From SH-MAG3 sp035461245 (lineage in GTDB: Bacteria > Gemmatimonadota > Gemmatimonadetes > Longimicrobiales > RSA9), in contig DATHVP010000093.1 in assembly GCA_035461245.1 (NCBI GenBank), positions 1 through 26,268 on the forward strand: 26,268 bases of DNA, in the 5' to 3' direction. A model generated the notes under the pieces. That model worked only from the letters and a program-made list of their open reading frames with translations. It ran no database searches and was not told the origin of the DNA. Shown here piece by piece: positions 1 to 7,870 of this stretch. Position numbers and translations under genes: made by a program. Positions within the stretch are counted from its first letter, which is position 1; every line of letters starts with the position of its first letter.

Positions 1-1127
1 AGCGGCCCGGCGATGAGGTGGATGAGACGCTGAGCTGGTTCCGGCAGGTGCTGGAGTGGCAGCAGGACACGCGGGAACCGGAGGAGTTCATGGAGTTCCT
101 CCGCATCGACCTGTTCCAGGACGAGATCTTCGTGTTCACGCCAAAGGGCGACGTGAAGCAGCTGCCGCGCGGGGCGACGCCCATCGACTTCGCGTTTGCG
201 GTCCACACAGAGGTGGGGCTGCACTGCTCAGGCGCACGCATCAACGGCCGTATCGCACCGCTGTCCCGGGAACTGAAGAACGGCGATACCGTGGAGGTCA
301 ACACGGACGCGCGGCAGAAGCCGTCACGGGACTGGCTTGCCTTTGTCAAGACGGCACGGGCACGGCAGAAGATCCGGCACTTCATCAAGTCGGCGGAGTC
401 GGAGTCGGCCCTCAGCCTGGGCAACGAGCTGTTTGGCCGGGAACTGCGGAAGGCGCGGAAGGTCCGGCCCGCGGACGACATGCTGCAGCAGGCGGCCGTC
501 GCCCTGAACTATGTGGACTTCGACGGCGTGCTCGCGGCGCTCGGTCGGGGTGAGATCGGGCCATCGGCCATCCTGAAGGAACTGTTCCCGGGCGAGGAGG
601 CGCCGCCCCCGCGAGCACCTACGGCGCTGGAACGGCTGGTCGAGCGCGTACGCGGCAACGGCCGCGGCGTGCGCATCCACGGCGTGGACAACACGCTGGT
701 GCGGTACTCCCAGTGCTGCCAGCCGGTGCCCGGTGATGAAGTCATCGGCTATATCACCCGCGGCCGTGGCATCTCCATCCACCGGACGGACTGCCCGAAC
801 GTGCTGAACCTGTCCCAGCACCCCGAGCGGCGCATCGAGATCGAGTGGGAAGCTGAGTCAGGCGAGCGTTTCTTCGTACGGATCATCGTGGAGGGCAATG
901 ACCGGCGCGGGCTGCTGTCGGATATTGCCTCGGCCATCACCACGACGGGCACCAACATTTCCTCGGCTGAGATCAAGTCGAAGGAAGGCGGCATGACCGG
1001 CGCCTTCGTGGTGGAGGTCCAGGACCTGAGCCATCTCAAGAAGGTCATGAAGCAGATCCGGCGGGTGAACGGCGTGCTGTCCGCGGAGCGGCGGGAGCAC
1101 TTCGCGGGATCCGACTACCGGGACTGA
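1..1127 (+). CDS. rsh: RelA/SpoT homologue, C-terminal part (5' end outside window)
   Basis: This is the C-terminal half of a (p)ppGpp synthetase/hydrolase of the stringent response. The open frame enters from the window edge (first full codon at base 3), and the GTG at 18 is an internal codon. Visible domains, numbered from that GTG: a TGS domain at about residues 37-97 (IFVFTPKGDVKQLPRGATP), a helical region, the conserved-cysteine domain at about 230-263 (RYSQCCQPVPGDE...HRTDCPN), and a C-terminal ACT domain at about 286-358 (GNDRRGLLSDIA). These sense uncharged tRNA and the ribosome in long RSH proteins. The catalytic HD and synthetase domains lie upstream, so I cannot say whether the enzyme is bifunctional. 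uvrB follows after 8 bp, so co-transcription is likely. Confidence 0.95.
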   Translation, partial: RPGDEVDETLSWFRQVLEWQQDTREPEEFMEFLRIDLFQDEIFVFTPKGDVKQLPRGATPIDFAFAVHTEVGLHCSGARINGRIAPLSRELKNGDTVEVNTDARQKPSRDWLAFVKTARARQKIRHFIKSAESESALSLGNELFGRELRKARKVRPADDMLQQAAVALNYVDFDGVLAALGRGEIGPSAILKELFPGEEAPPPRAPTALERLVERVRGNGRGVRIHGVDNTLVRYSQCCQPVPGDEVIGYITRGRGISIHRTDCPNVLNLSQHPERRIEIEWEAESGERFFVRIIVEGNDRRGLLSDIASAITTTGTNISSAEIKSKEGGMTGAFVVEVQDLSHLKKVMKQIRRVNGVLSAERREHFAGSDYRD

Positions 1128-1135
1128 GGCGGGCA

Positions 1136-3151
1136 ATGAGCAGTTTCGACCTGCACCTCCCGTTTGAGCTGGCCGGCGACCAGCCGCAGGCCATCCGCGA
1201 GCTGAGCCAGGGCTTGGCGGAGGAGCAGCGCTTCCAGACACTGCTGGGCGTGACGGGCTCGGGCAAGACGGTGACCATGGCCTCGGTCATTGCAAACCAC
1301 GGCAGGCCGACGCTCGTGATGAGCCATAACAAGACGCTGGCCGCGCAGCTCTACGGTGAGCTGAAGCAGTTCTTCCCGAGCAATGCCGTGGAGTACTTCG
1401 TCTCGTATTACGACTACTACCAGCCGGAAGCGTACGTGCCGACGACGGACACGTACATCGAGAAGGATTCCTCCATCAATGAGGACATCGAGCGGTTGCG
1501 GCTGCGGGCGACATCGTCGCTGATGGAACGGGAGGATGTCATCATCGTCGCGTCCGTCTCCTGTATCTACGGATTGGGCGACCCGCGCGAATACAGAGAG
1601 CTGATGCTGGTGCTGGAGACCGGCCAGCAGATGGAGCGGCGCGACATCCTGCAGGCGCTGGTGCGAGTGCAGTACTCCCGCAACGATGCCACCTTCGAGC
1701 GCGGCACGTTCCGGGTGCGTGGTGACGTGGTCGAGGTGTTCCCGGCGTACGAGGAACAGGCCATTCGCATCGAGCTGTGGGGCGACGAGATCGAGCGGAT
1801 CACGCGGTTCGACCCGCTGACAGGGAATACCATTGCCCGGCTGAACCGCACGGCAATCTACCCCGCCACGCACTTCGTGTCCCAGCGCAGCACGGTGGAG
1901 CGAGCCGTCCACCGCATCCGGGCGGAGCTGGAGGCGCGACTACTTGAGTTGCGCGGTGCCGGCAGGCTGCTGGAGGCGCAGCGGCTGGAGCAGCGCACGA
2001 ATTTCGACGTCGAGATGCTGCTGGAAATCGGCACGTGCCCGGGCGTGGAAAACTACTCGAGGCACATCGCCGGGCGCGAGGCGGGGGAACGGCCAGCCTG
2101 CCTGTACGACTACTTTCCCGAGGACTTCCTGCTACTGGTGGACGAGTCCCACGTGTCGGTGCCGCAGATAAGGGGCATGTACAATGGCGACCGTGCTCGC
2201 AAGCTGACGCTGGTGGAGCACGGGTTCCGCCTGCCGAGTGCACTGGACAACCGGCCGCTGACGTTCGACGAATGGCAGGACCTGGTGCCGAAGGCCATCT
2301 TCGTTTCCGCCACCCCCGGCGACTACGAACTGGGCCAGTCCGGCGGGGTCGTCGTGGAACAGCTCATCCGGCCGACAGGCCTGCTGGACCCGGAGGTCCA
2401 TGTGCGGCCGGTGAAGGGCCAGGTGGACGACCTCATCGCGGAGATCCGGGAGCGGGAAACGCGCGGCGAGCGCGTGCTGGTGACGACGCTGACCAAGCGG
2501 ATGGCGGAGGACCTGACGGACTACCTGCAGCAGATCGGGATCAGGGTCCGCTACATGCACGCCGACATCGATGCCATCGAGCGCATCGAGATTCTCCGGG
2601 ACCTGCGTCTCGGCCGGTTTGACGTGCTGGTTGGCATAAACCTGCTGCGCGAGGGCCTGGACCTGCCGGAGGTATCGCTGGTTGCGATCCTGGATGCCGA
2701 CAAGGAAGGGTTCCTGCGCAATGAGCGCTCATTGATCCAGACCATCGGGCGCGCAGCACGCAATGCACGCGGCATGGCCATCATGTATGCCGACCGCATC
2801 ACCGGCTCCATGCAGAAGGCGCTGGATGAGACCAACCGCCGTCGGGAGGTACAGCGTCAGTACAACGAGGAGCACGGCATAGAGCCGCGCACTATCGTGA
2901 AGAGTATCGAGGAGCTGATGTTGAGTACCCGCGTTGCCGACGCGCGTCTGGACCCGCGTCAGCGAGGCACCCGTGTGGCGGAGCCGCGGGCAAGTTACGC
3001 GGCAGAAGTCAACCTCGAGGAGTGGGTGAAGATCCTGGAGCAGGAGATGAAGGACGCCTCCGCAGCCATGGACTTTGAACGGGCGGCCACGCTGCGGGAC
3101 CAACTGCTTGAGGTGCGGGCGCAGCTGGGCAGTGGCGCCGGCTCGTCATGA
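1136..3151 (+). CDS. uvrB: UvrABC excinuclease subunit B
   Basis: UvrB is the damage-verifying helicase-like subunit of nucleotide excision repair. It receives lesions from UvrA and recruits UvrC. At 671 residues it has the usual full length. Seen in the sequence: Walker A GVTGSGKT at 38-45, the beta-hairpin tip motif YYDYYQPEAY at 91-100, the DESH box at 336-339, helicase motif VI with QTIGRAARN, and a C-terminal UVR coiled coil (EEWVKILEQEMKDA) that contacts UvrC. The ATG start lies 8 bp after the RSH gene, and the TGA overlaps the tsaE start (ATGA). No promoter of its own or LexA-type operator was noticed upstream. Identification is secure. Confidence 0.98.
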   Translation: MSSFDLHLPFELAGDQPQAIRELSQGLAEEQRFQTLLGVTGSGKTVTMASVIANHGRPTLVMSHNKTLAAQLYGELKQFFPSNAVEYFVSYYDYYQPEAYVPTTDTYIEKDSSINEDIERLRLRATSSLMEREDVIIVASVSCIYGLGDPREYRELMLVLETGQQMERRDILQALVRVQYSRNDATFERGTFRVRGDVVEVFPAYEEQAIRIELWGDEIERITRFDPLTGNTIARLNRTAIYPATHFVSQRSTVERAVHRIRAELEARLLELRGAGRLLEAQRLEQRTNFDVEMLLEIGTCPGVENYSRHIAGREAGERPACLYDYFPEDFLLLVDESHVSVPQIRGMYNGDRARKLTLVEHGFRLPSALDNRPLTFDEWQDLVPKAIFVSATPGDYELGQSGGVVVEQLIRPTGLLDPEVHVRPVKGQVDDLIAEIRERETRGERVLVTTLTKRMAEDLTDYLQQIGIRVRYMHADIDAIERIEILRDLRLGRFDVLVGINLLREGLDLPEVSLVAILDADKEGFLRNERSLIQTIGRAARNARGMAIMYADRITGSMQKALDETNRRREVQRQYNEEHGIEPRTIVKSIEELMLSTRVADARLDPRQRGTRVAEPRASYAAEVNLEEWVKILEQEMKDASAAMDFERAATLRDQLLEVRAQLGSGAGSS

Positions 3152-3600
3152 GGCTGACCGAGGAGCAACTGGTGGGGTGGGGCGAACGCATCGGCAGAGA
3201 GGTTGGCGCCCCGCTCTTCCTGGCCCTGCGTGGGGACCTGGGCGCCGGCAAGTCGGTACTGGCCCGGGCCGTGGCCCGGGGCGCTGGCGTCAGGCAGGCC
3301 ATGCCGTCGCCGACGTTCAACCTGCTGTTCCGCTACGAGGTGGGTCGCTCCAGCGTCGTGCACATCGACCTGTACCGCCTGGAACGGCCTGGGGACGTGA
3401 TGGCGCTGGGTTGGCGGGAACTGGGCGCAGGCGACGAGATCGTGCTCGTGGAGTGGCCGGACCGCGCCGGCGACCTGCTGCCGCCCGATCGCTGGGACAT
3501 CACTCTGACAGAAGCGGGCCCCCGGCTGCGCGAGGTGCGCATGGTGCCGCGCGGCGCACCGCGCCAGATCCCGCTGCCAGTACCGGAGCGGGAGACTTGA
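3148..3600 (+). CDS. tsaE: tRNA t6A synthesis ATPase TsaE
   Basis: TsaE is the ATPase that works with TsaB and TsaD to transfer threonylcarbamoyl to A37 of ANN-decoding tRNAs. The 150-residue product has a P-loop GDLGAGKS at 29-36, the SPTFNLL segment at about 54-60 and the HIDLYRLE stretch, all typical of the family. The start overlaps the uvrB stop by 4 bp (ATGA), and the stop overlaps the TTG start of tsaB, so the genes are probably translationally coupled. Confidence 0.95.
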   Translation: MRLTEEQLVGWGERIGREVGAPLFLALRGDLGAGKSVLARAVARGAGVRQAMPSPTFNLLFRYEVGRSSVVHIDLYRLERPGDVMALGWRELGAGDEIVLVEWPDRAGDLLPPDRWDITLTEAGPRLREVRMVPRGAPRQIPLPVPERET

Positions 3601-4265
3601 GGCACCTCGTCGCTATCGAGACGTCCACGGATCTGGGCTCCATTGCGGTGGGTGCCGGCGACGAGTTGCTGGGCGAGATGCTCATCGGCATGCGCAGCCG
3701 CCATGCAGAGTCGCTGCTGCCGGCGCTGGACTTCCTGCTCCGCACGAGCCGGCTGGAACGGCGTGACATCACCGGTGTCGTCGTTGGCAGCGGCCCTGGC
3801 TCCTTCACCGGCGTGCGGGTGGCCGCCGCGACTGGCCGCGGACTGTGCCATGGGCTGGGCGTGCCGCTTTTTGCGTGGTCCAGCCTGGCGGTGCTGGCGG
3901 CAGCCAGCACGGTGGATGGGCCGGTCTGTGCGCTGTTCGACGCGCGGCGGGGCGAGGTCTATGCGGCCTGCTATGACGTGAGGGGTGGCACGATCCGGAG
4001 CACGCTCATGGAACCGATGGCCGGCCCCGTGGCGGACGTCCGGGCCCGGTTGGGCTCACTGTCCCCATATTTCGTGGGCGAGGGCGCCGTCCGCTACGCA
4101 GAGGAACTGGGGCTGGAGGCGCCGGCGCCGGTACCGCCCCGGGCTTCGGCGTTGCTGCGGCTGGCGACGTCCGGTGCCGCCGGCGGCGGGCCGGTGTCTC
4201 ACGCGTCGGCGTGGGAGCCCGGCTACGTCCGCGAGTCCGGTGCGGAGCGCGGGATCGCAGGATGA
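3597..4265 (+). CDS. tsaB: tRNA t6A synthesis protein TsaB (TTG start)
   Basis: TsaB is the non-catalytic ASKHA-fold partner of TsaD in the t6A complex. The product is 222 residues and begins (M)RHLVAIETSTDLGSIAV, with the diagnostic GPGSFTGVR loop in the first half. The frame stays open far upstream inside tsaE, but homology begins only at about 3600. The TTG at 3597 is the sensible start: it forms a TTGA overlap with the tsaE stop and has GGAG just upstream (3591-3594). It ends in an ATGA overlap with rimI. The catalytic partner gene tsaD is not in this window. Confidence 0.92.
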   Translation: MRHLVAIETSTDLGSIAVGAGDELLGEMLIGMRSRHAESLLPALDFLLRTSRLERRDITGVVVGSGPGSFTGVRVAAATGRGLCHGLGVPLFAWSSLAVLAAASTVDGPVCALFDARRGEVYAACYDVRGGTIRSTLMEPMAGPVADVRARLGSLSPYFVGEGAVRYAEELGLEAPAPVPPRASALLRLATSGAAGGGPVSHASAWEPGYVRESGAERGIAG

Positions 4266-4735
4266 GCGACGTGGCGCTCCGCCCGATGGCGGCGTCGGAC
4301 CTGCCGACGGTCATGAGGATCGAGAAGGAGTCCTACTCGGTCCCGTGGAGCGAAAGCACGTTTCGCGGGCTGCTGCGGCGGCGTGATGCGGAACTGATCG
4401 TTGCCGAAGCGGACAGCGCGGTCGTTGGCTATGCCGTCTACTGGACTGTGCTGGACCAGAGCGAACTGGGCAACGTGGCGGTGGCACCGGCCTGGCGGGG
4501 TCGGGGTATCGGCGACATGCTGGTGGCCGAGGTCGTCCGCCGGGCGGGGCAGGCGGGCGTGCGCGAGGTGTTTCTCGAGGTGCGGCCGTCCAACGCGGCG
4601 GCGCGCCGCCTGTACGAGCGGTTCGGCTTCGCCCAGGTGGGCCGGCGGCGCAATTACTACCAGAGCCCAGTTGAGGACGCCCTCGTGCTGCGGCGCCCCC
4701 TGAGAGCCGGGCTCCCACTCAACCCGCAGGACTGA
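4262..4735 (+). CDS. rimI: Ribosomal-protein-S18-alanine N-acetyltransferase RimI (GNAT)
   Basis: This is a GNAT-fold acetyltransferase of RimI type, which in E. coli acetylates the N-terminal alanine of ribosomal protein S18. The 157-residue protein carries the acetyl-CoA-binding motif A (RGRGIG within NVAVAPAWRGRGIGD), then FLEVRPSNAAARRLYERFGF and the aromatic tail RRRNYY, which are characteristic of RimI. The frame continues upstream into tsaB, but the ATG at 4262 overlapping the tsaB stop is the start that fits the fold. Its position directly after tsaB is common in many phyla. The true acetyl acceptor here is unproven; other N-terminal acetylation targets are possible. Confidence 0.9.
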   Translation: MSDVALRPMAASDLPTVMRIEKESYSVPWSESTFRGLLRRRDAELIVAEADSAVVGYAVYWTVLDQSELGNVAVAPAWRGRGIGDMLVAEVVRRAGQAGVREVFLEVRPSNAAARRLYERFGFAQVGRRRNYYQSPVEDALVLRRPLRAGLPLNPQD

Positions 4736-4736
4736 C

Positions 4737-5723
4737 ATGGCCCGATTCCCAGAGTACCGCATGCGCCGCCTGCGCAGGACCCCCGCACTGCGCCGCATGG
4801 TCAGGGAGACAGCGCTCTCCGTGGATGACCTGATTCTGCCCCTGTTCGTCGTGCCCGGCAGCGGTGTGCGCCGGGAGGTCGCCTCCATGCCCGGCGTGTT
4901 CCAGACGTCGGCGGATGAGTTGCTGGCCGATGCGCGGACGGCACGGGATCTCGGCGTGCCTGCGGTGCTTCTCTTCGGCGTGCCCGAATCGAAGGACGAC
5001 TCGGGCAGCAGTGGACACGCCGACGACGGTGTCGTACAGCAGGCCGTCCGGCTGCTGAAGCGGGAACTGCCGGACCTGGTGGTCATCACCGATGTGTGCC
5101 TGTGCGAGTATACCAGCCACGGGCACTGCGGCGTGCTGAAGGACGGCTCGGTGGACAACGACGCCACGCTGGAGCTGCTGGCCAGCCAGGCGCTGAGTCA
5201 CGCCCGCGCCGGCGCGGACATCGTCGCGCCGAGCGACATGATGGATGGCCGCGTGGCCGCCATCCGGCGCGCGCTGGATGGAGGGGGCTTCAACGACGTA
5301 GCCATCCTCTCGTACGCGGCGAAATACGCGTCCGCGTTCTACGGCCCGTTCCGTGACGCTGCTGAGAGCACGCCGCAGCACGGCGATCGCAAAGGCTACC
5401 AGATGGACTTCGGCAACGGCGCGGAGGCCCTGCGGGAGGCGGCGCAGGACATCGCCGAGGGCGCTGACATGATCATGGTCAAGCCGGCGCACGCGTACCT
5501 GGACATCATCTGGCGGGTGAAGCAGGACACGGGCTATCCGCTTGTGGCGTATCACGTTTCAGGCGAGTACGCTGCCATCCTGGCGGCCGGGCGGATGGGC
5601 TGGATCGACGGCGACCGGGCCATGGTGGAAACGCTGATGGGAATCCGTCGGGCGGGTGCCGATCTCATCGTGACGTACTGGGCCACGGAGTTCGCTCGGC
5701 GAGTCCGGAACGGCGAGCTTTGA
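4737..5723 (+). CDS. hemB: Delta-aminolevulinic acid dehydratase (porphobilinogen synthase)
   Basis: HemB condenses two molecules of 5-aminolevulinate to porphobilinogen in the cytoplasm. At 328 residues it is of normal length. The zinc-binding cysteine set is present (C121, C123, C131 in DVCLCEYTSHGHC), so this is the Cys-type, Zn-dependent enzyme rather than the Asp-rich Mg type. The two active-site lysines are visible: K196 in AAKYASAFYGPF and the Schiff-base K249 in MVKPAHAYLD. The ATG comes one base after the rimI stop, with GCAGGA inside the end of rimI serving as ribosome-binding site. The stop codon forms part of a -35-like TTGACG for the next gene. Confidence 0.97.
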   Translation: MARFPEYRMRRLRRTPALRRMVRETALSVDDLILPLFVVPGSGVRREVASMPGVFQTSADELLADARTARDLGVPAVLLFGVPESKDDSGSSGHADDGVVQQAVRLLKRELPDLVVITDVCLCEYTSHGHCGVLKDGSVDNDATLELLASQALSHARAGADIVAPSDMMDGRVAAIRRALDGGGFNDVAILSYAAKYASAFYGPFRDAAESTPQHGDRKGYQMDFGNGAEALREAAQDIAEGADMIMVKPAHAYLDIIWRVKQDTGYPLVAYHVSGEYAAILAAGRMGWIDGDRAMVETLMGIRRAGADLIVTYWATEFARRVRNGEL

Positions 5724-5747
5724 CGGGGCGGTGCCGGGCATTATCTT
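5720..5747 (+). promoter_or_regulatory. Predicted sigma70-type promoter of the LysM gene
   Basis: TTGACG (5720-5725, containing the hemB TGA stop) and TATCTT (5742-5747) are separated by 16 nt. The -10 hexamer is identical to those at hutH and the formiminotransferase gene. The transcript would start near 5755, giving a leader of about 125 nt before the TTG start at 5882. I see no convincing strong hairpin or known riboswitch in that leader (5748-5881). Confidence 0.55.
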
Positions 5748-5869
5748 TGGGCGACCCCGGAGAGACGACAGCACTGGTGACGATGACGCGCAACCTGCCA
5801 GCCGTGGAAACCGCCGGCCTGCCGGAGGCACGGACGGCCGCAAGTCACCAGGCACATAATGTCCTTTTC

Positions 5870-5875
5870 GAGGAG
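5870..5875 (+). promoter_or_regulatory. Ribosome-binding site that decides the LysM gene start
   Basis: GAGGAG lies 6 nt upstream of the TTG at 5882. It selects this start over in-frame upstream alternatives, because only this start leaves a normal signal peptide at the N terminus. Confidence 0.7.
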
Positions 5876-5881
5876 ACACGC

Positions 5882-6961
5882 TTGCTGAACAGAACGGTCG
5901 CAGACACGACCCGCCTCGCTCTCCCCGCCCTGATCCTGGCGCTGGCCGCCGGACCGGTCGCTGCACAGCAGCCGGAGCCCGGCCAGCAGCAGCGTGAACA
6001 CGTGGTGCGCCGCGGTGACACGCTTTGGGATCTGGCCCGCCAGTATCTGAGCAACCCGTTCCTGTGGCCGATGATTTTCGAGGCCAACCGCAACGTGGTG
6101 GAGAACCCGCACTGGATCTATCCAGCGGAAAGGCTCATCATCCCACCCGTGCTGCAGCAGGAGCAGCCACCGTTCCGCCAGCCGGAGCCCATCGGACATC
6201 AGCCGCTGCCGCAGGTGCAGCCGCCGCCGACCGACACGGCCGCCGGTGAGCGGACCCCCACCGTACTGACGACACCGGACGTGCGGCAGCCCGTGCTGAC
6301 GGAAGGTGAGTACGTGCGCCTGCCCTGGCTCAGTCCCGCAGAGAACCCGGGGGCGACAGGTCGCATCCAGCGGCAGGTTGACGCGGAGCAGGCGGCGGCC
6401 AGGATCGAGCCGGCGCTGTATCCCAACCAGGACGTTTACGTGACCGTCACGTCGGGAACGGCTGCGCCGGGTGATACCCTCATGGCGGTACGGTCCGGCC
6501 GGCGCGTTGGCACGCAGGGCTTCGTGGTGGAGCCATTGGCGCTGCTGCGGGTGGACAGCGTGAATGGCGGCACGGTCACGGCCCGGATCGTCAGCCAGTT
6601 CGGTGACGCACGGGTGGGTGACGTGGTGATGCCGGTGCGGCCCATGCCGCCCGTGGGTGAGGGCGAGGCGGAGCCGGTGGCAGGCGGACCGGAGGGCCGG
6701 ATCCTGGAGTTCCTGGAGGAGCGGTCCCTGTACGGCACAACGGATCTGGCCTTCGTCTCGCTGGGCCGCGCCGACGGCATAGGGATCGGCGACGAGTTCG
6801 CAGTGTATGTACCTGCCAGCGGTGGTATTCCTGCGTCGCAGGTGGGCACGGTCCGGATCGTCCGGGTTGACGAGCGCACGGCGACGGCGCGTGTCATCAG
6901 CGTGACCGGCACGACGCTGCGGGATGGCCTGCCCATCCGCATGGTGAAGCGGATGCCGTGA
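5882..6961 (+). CDS. Secreted LysM-domain protein with two C-terminal beta domains
   Basis: The predicted product is a 359-residue exported peptidoglycan-binding protein of unknown role. The N terminus is a signal peptide (hydrophobic residues about 12-26, VAA|Q cleavage near 28). A LysM domain follows at about 40-92 (HVVRRGDTLWDLARQY...YPAERLIIPP), then a Pro/Gln-rich linker. Two related beta-rich segments come last, at about 183-255 (GDTLMAVRSG...TVTARIVSQFGDARVGD) and about 272-357 (GIGDEFAVYV...TATARVISVTGTTLRDG). The last segment resembles the FlgT C-terminal fold in pattern; that comparison is by eye. Start choice: TTG with GAGGAG 6 nt upstream. It sits between hemB and ccsA/hemA but has its own promoter, so a role in heme synthesis is not implied. 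LysM annotation is secure; function is unknown. Confidence 0.85.
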   Translation: MLNRTVADTTRLALPALILALAAGPVAAQQPEPGQQQREHVVRRGDTLWDLARQYLSNPFLWPMIFEANRNVVENPHWIYPAERLIIPPVLQQEQPPFRQPEPIGHQPLPQVQPPPTDTAAGERTPTVLTTPDVRQPVLTEGEYVRLPWLSPAENPGATGRIQRQVDAEQAAARIEPALYPNQDVYVTVTSGTAAPGDTLMAVRSGRRVGTQGFVVEPLALLRVDSVNGGTVTARIVSQFGDARVGDVVMPVRPMPPVGEGEAEPVAGGPEGRILEFLEERSLYGTTDLAFVSLGRADGIGIGDEFAVYVPASGGIPASQVGTVRIVRVDERTATARVISVTGTTLRDGLPIRMVKRMP

Positions 6962-6970
6962 CACCCGCGG

Positions 6971-7001
6971 CTGTACGGAAGTTCCAGAGAGCTCTGTACG
7001 G
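6971..7001 (+). repeat. Direct repeat CTGTACGG x2 upstream of ccsA
   Basis: The octamer CTGTACGG occurs at 6971-6978 and again at 6994-7001, with starts 23 bp apart, about two helical turns. Its core GTACGG recurs inverted as CCGTAC at 7016-7021. The set could be a regulator-binding array; function is inferred only from the spacing. Confidence 0.4.
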
Positions 7002-7021
7002 GCGCCGCCAGGCGCCCGTAC
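6996..7021 (+). terminator. Perfect 11-bp hairpin between the LysM gene and ccsA (terminator or operator)
   Basis: The arms are GTACGGGCGCC (6996-7006) and GGCGCCCGTAC (7011-7021), with a GCCA loop. The following CTTTATAGG is only weakly T-rich, so termination may be partial. The 3' arm runs into TACCTT (7019-7024), which lies 8 nt before the ccsA ATG, so the same palindrome could also act as an operator over the ccsA promoter. Confidence 0.55.
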
Positions 7022-7024
7022 CTT
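7019..7024 (+). promoter_or_regulatory. Possible -10 element for leaderless ccsA transcript
   Basis: TACCTT fits the TAnnTT form and stands exactly 8 nt from the ATG at 7033, the same spacing as at hutH and the formiminotransferase gene. No good -35 is visible: the region 17-18 nt upstream reads GTACGG/TGTACG. If real, it may need an activator. Confidence 0.3.
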
Positions 7025-7032
7025 TATAGGCT

Positions 7033-7854
7033 ATGATTGCGACGACACTGCTGGCAATAGCGCTGGTGCTGTACCTGGGCGCATCGGGCACGCTGGTGGC
7101 ATCCTTCGCCGGCGGCCGCGGTGTGGCGTCACGCACGGGTGCGGGTATGACCGCCGGTGCGGTGGTCCTGCACGGGCTGGCGCTGCTGGCGTTTGCATGG
7201 CAGCACGGCGAGCTGCCGCTGGTGGGGCTGGCGCCGTCACTCATCACGCTGGCGTTCCTCATTGCATTGTTCCTGCTGGCGACGGCCCTGACGGCGGAGT
7301 CCCGTCCCATCGGCCTGGTGCTCGTCCCGCTCATTGCGGTGCTGCTTGCCGTTGCGCTGGTCCTGGGCGTCGTGCCCACGGGCGAGGCAGTGGCCTTCCG
7401 CGGGCTCTGGTTCTACCTCCATGTGGTACTGGCTTTCGTGGGATATGCCGGCCTTGCCATTGCGTTCGCCGCCGGGCTCCTCTACCTGCTGCAGTTCCGT
7501 GAACTCAAGGACAAGCGACTGGGTCGCATCTACCGGTTCTTCCCATCGCTGCCCGTGCTGGACGAACTGAATCGCAAGGCGCTGACCATCGGCTTCCCGG
7601 CCCTCACGCTGGCGTTGCTGCTGGGCGGTGCCTGGTCGGCGCGCTTCCAGCCGAGCTTCGGGCTGTCGGAGCCCCAGGTCATCTGGGGCATCATCACCTG
7701 GATCGTGTTCGCGGTACTGCTGGCGCTGCGGAGTTACCAGTCGGCGGATGTGCAGCGCCGTGCGGCACTCGGCACGGTGCTGGGTTTCGTGCTGGTCGTG
7801 GTCTCTTACCTGATGCTGCGGGTTTTCATCACCGGCGGCCGAGTGTTCCTGTGA
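7033..7854 (+). CDS. ccsA: CcsA/HemX-family cytochrome c assembly membrane protein
   Basis: This is a polytopic inner-membrane protein of 273 residues with about eight hydrophobic segments. It belongs to the cytochrome c assembly (CcsA/ResC/HemX, YpjD-like) superfamily. Candidate heme-ligand histidines are H47 (VLHGLALL) and H130 (FYLHVVLAF). The family's tryptophan-rich region is degenerate here (GAWSARFQP...QVIWGIITW) and lacks a clear WWD-type WGxxWxWD core, so HemX-like is a better fit than a full CcsA heme handler. It is followed by hemA after 16 bp; the same pairing occurs in the B. subtilis hemAX operon, where HemX lowers HemA levels. A role in tuning HemA or in cytochrome c maturation is inferred, not shown. 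Confidence 0.75.
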   Translation: MIATTLLAIALVLYLGASGTLVASFAGGRGVASRTGAGMTAGAVVLHGLALLAFAWQHGELPLVGLAPSLITLAFLIALFLLATALTAESRPIGLVLVPLIAVLLAVALVLGVVPTGEAVAFRGLWFYLHVVLAFVGYAGLAIAFAAGLLYLLQFRELKDKRLGRIYRFFPSLPVLDELNRKALTIGFPALTLALLLGGAWSARFQPSFGLSEPQVIWGIITWIVFAVLLALRSYQSADVQRRAALGTVLGFVLVVVSYLMLRVFITGGRVFL

Positions 7855-7870
7855 CCGGGGCTGGGGGCGG

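Noticed and set aside
3075..3596. Upstream extension of tsaB through tsaE
   Set aside because: The extension is Arg/Gly/Pro-rich shadow sequence of tsaE; TsaB homology begins at the TTG at 3597.
5741..6964. Antisense open frame opposite the LysM gene
   Set aside because: It mirrors the sense gene, has His/Arg-rich sequence without motifs, and the sense strand has a signal peptide, LysM domain and ribosome-binding site.
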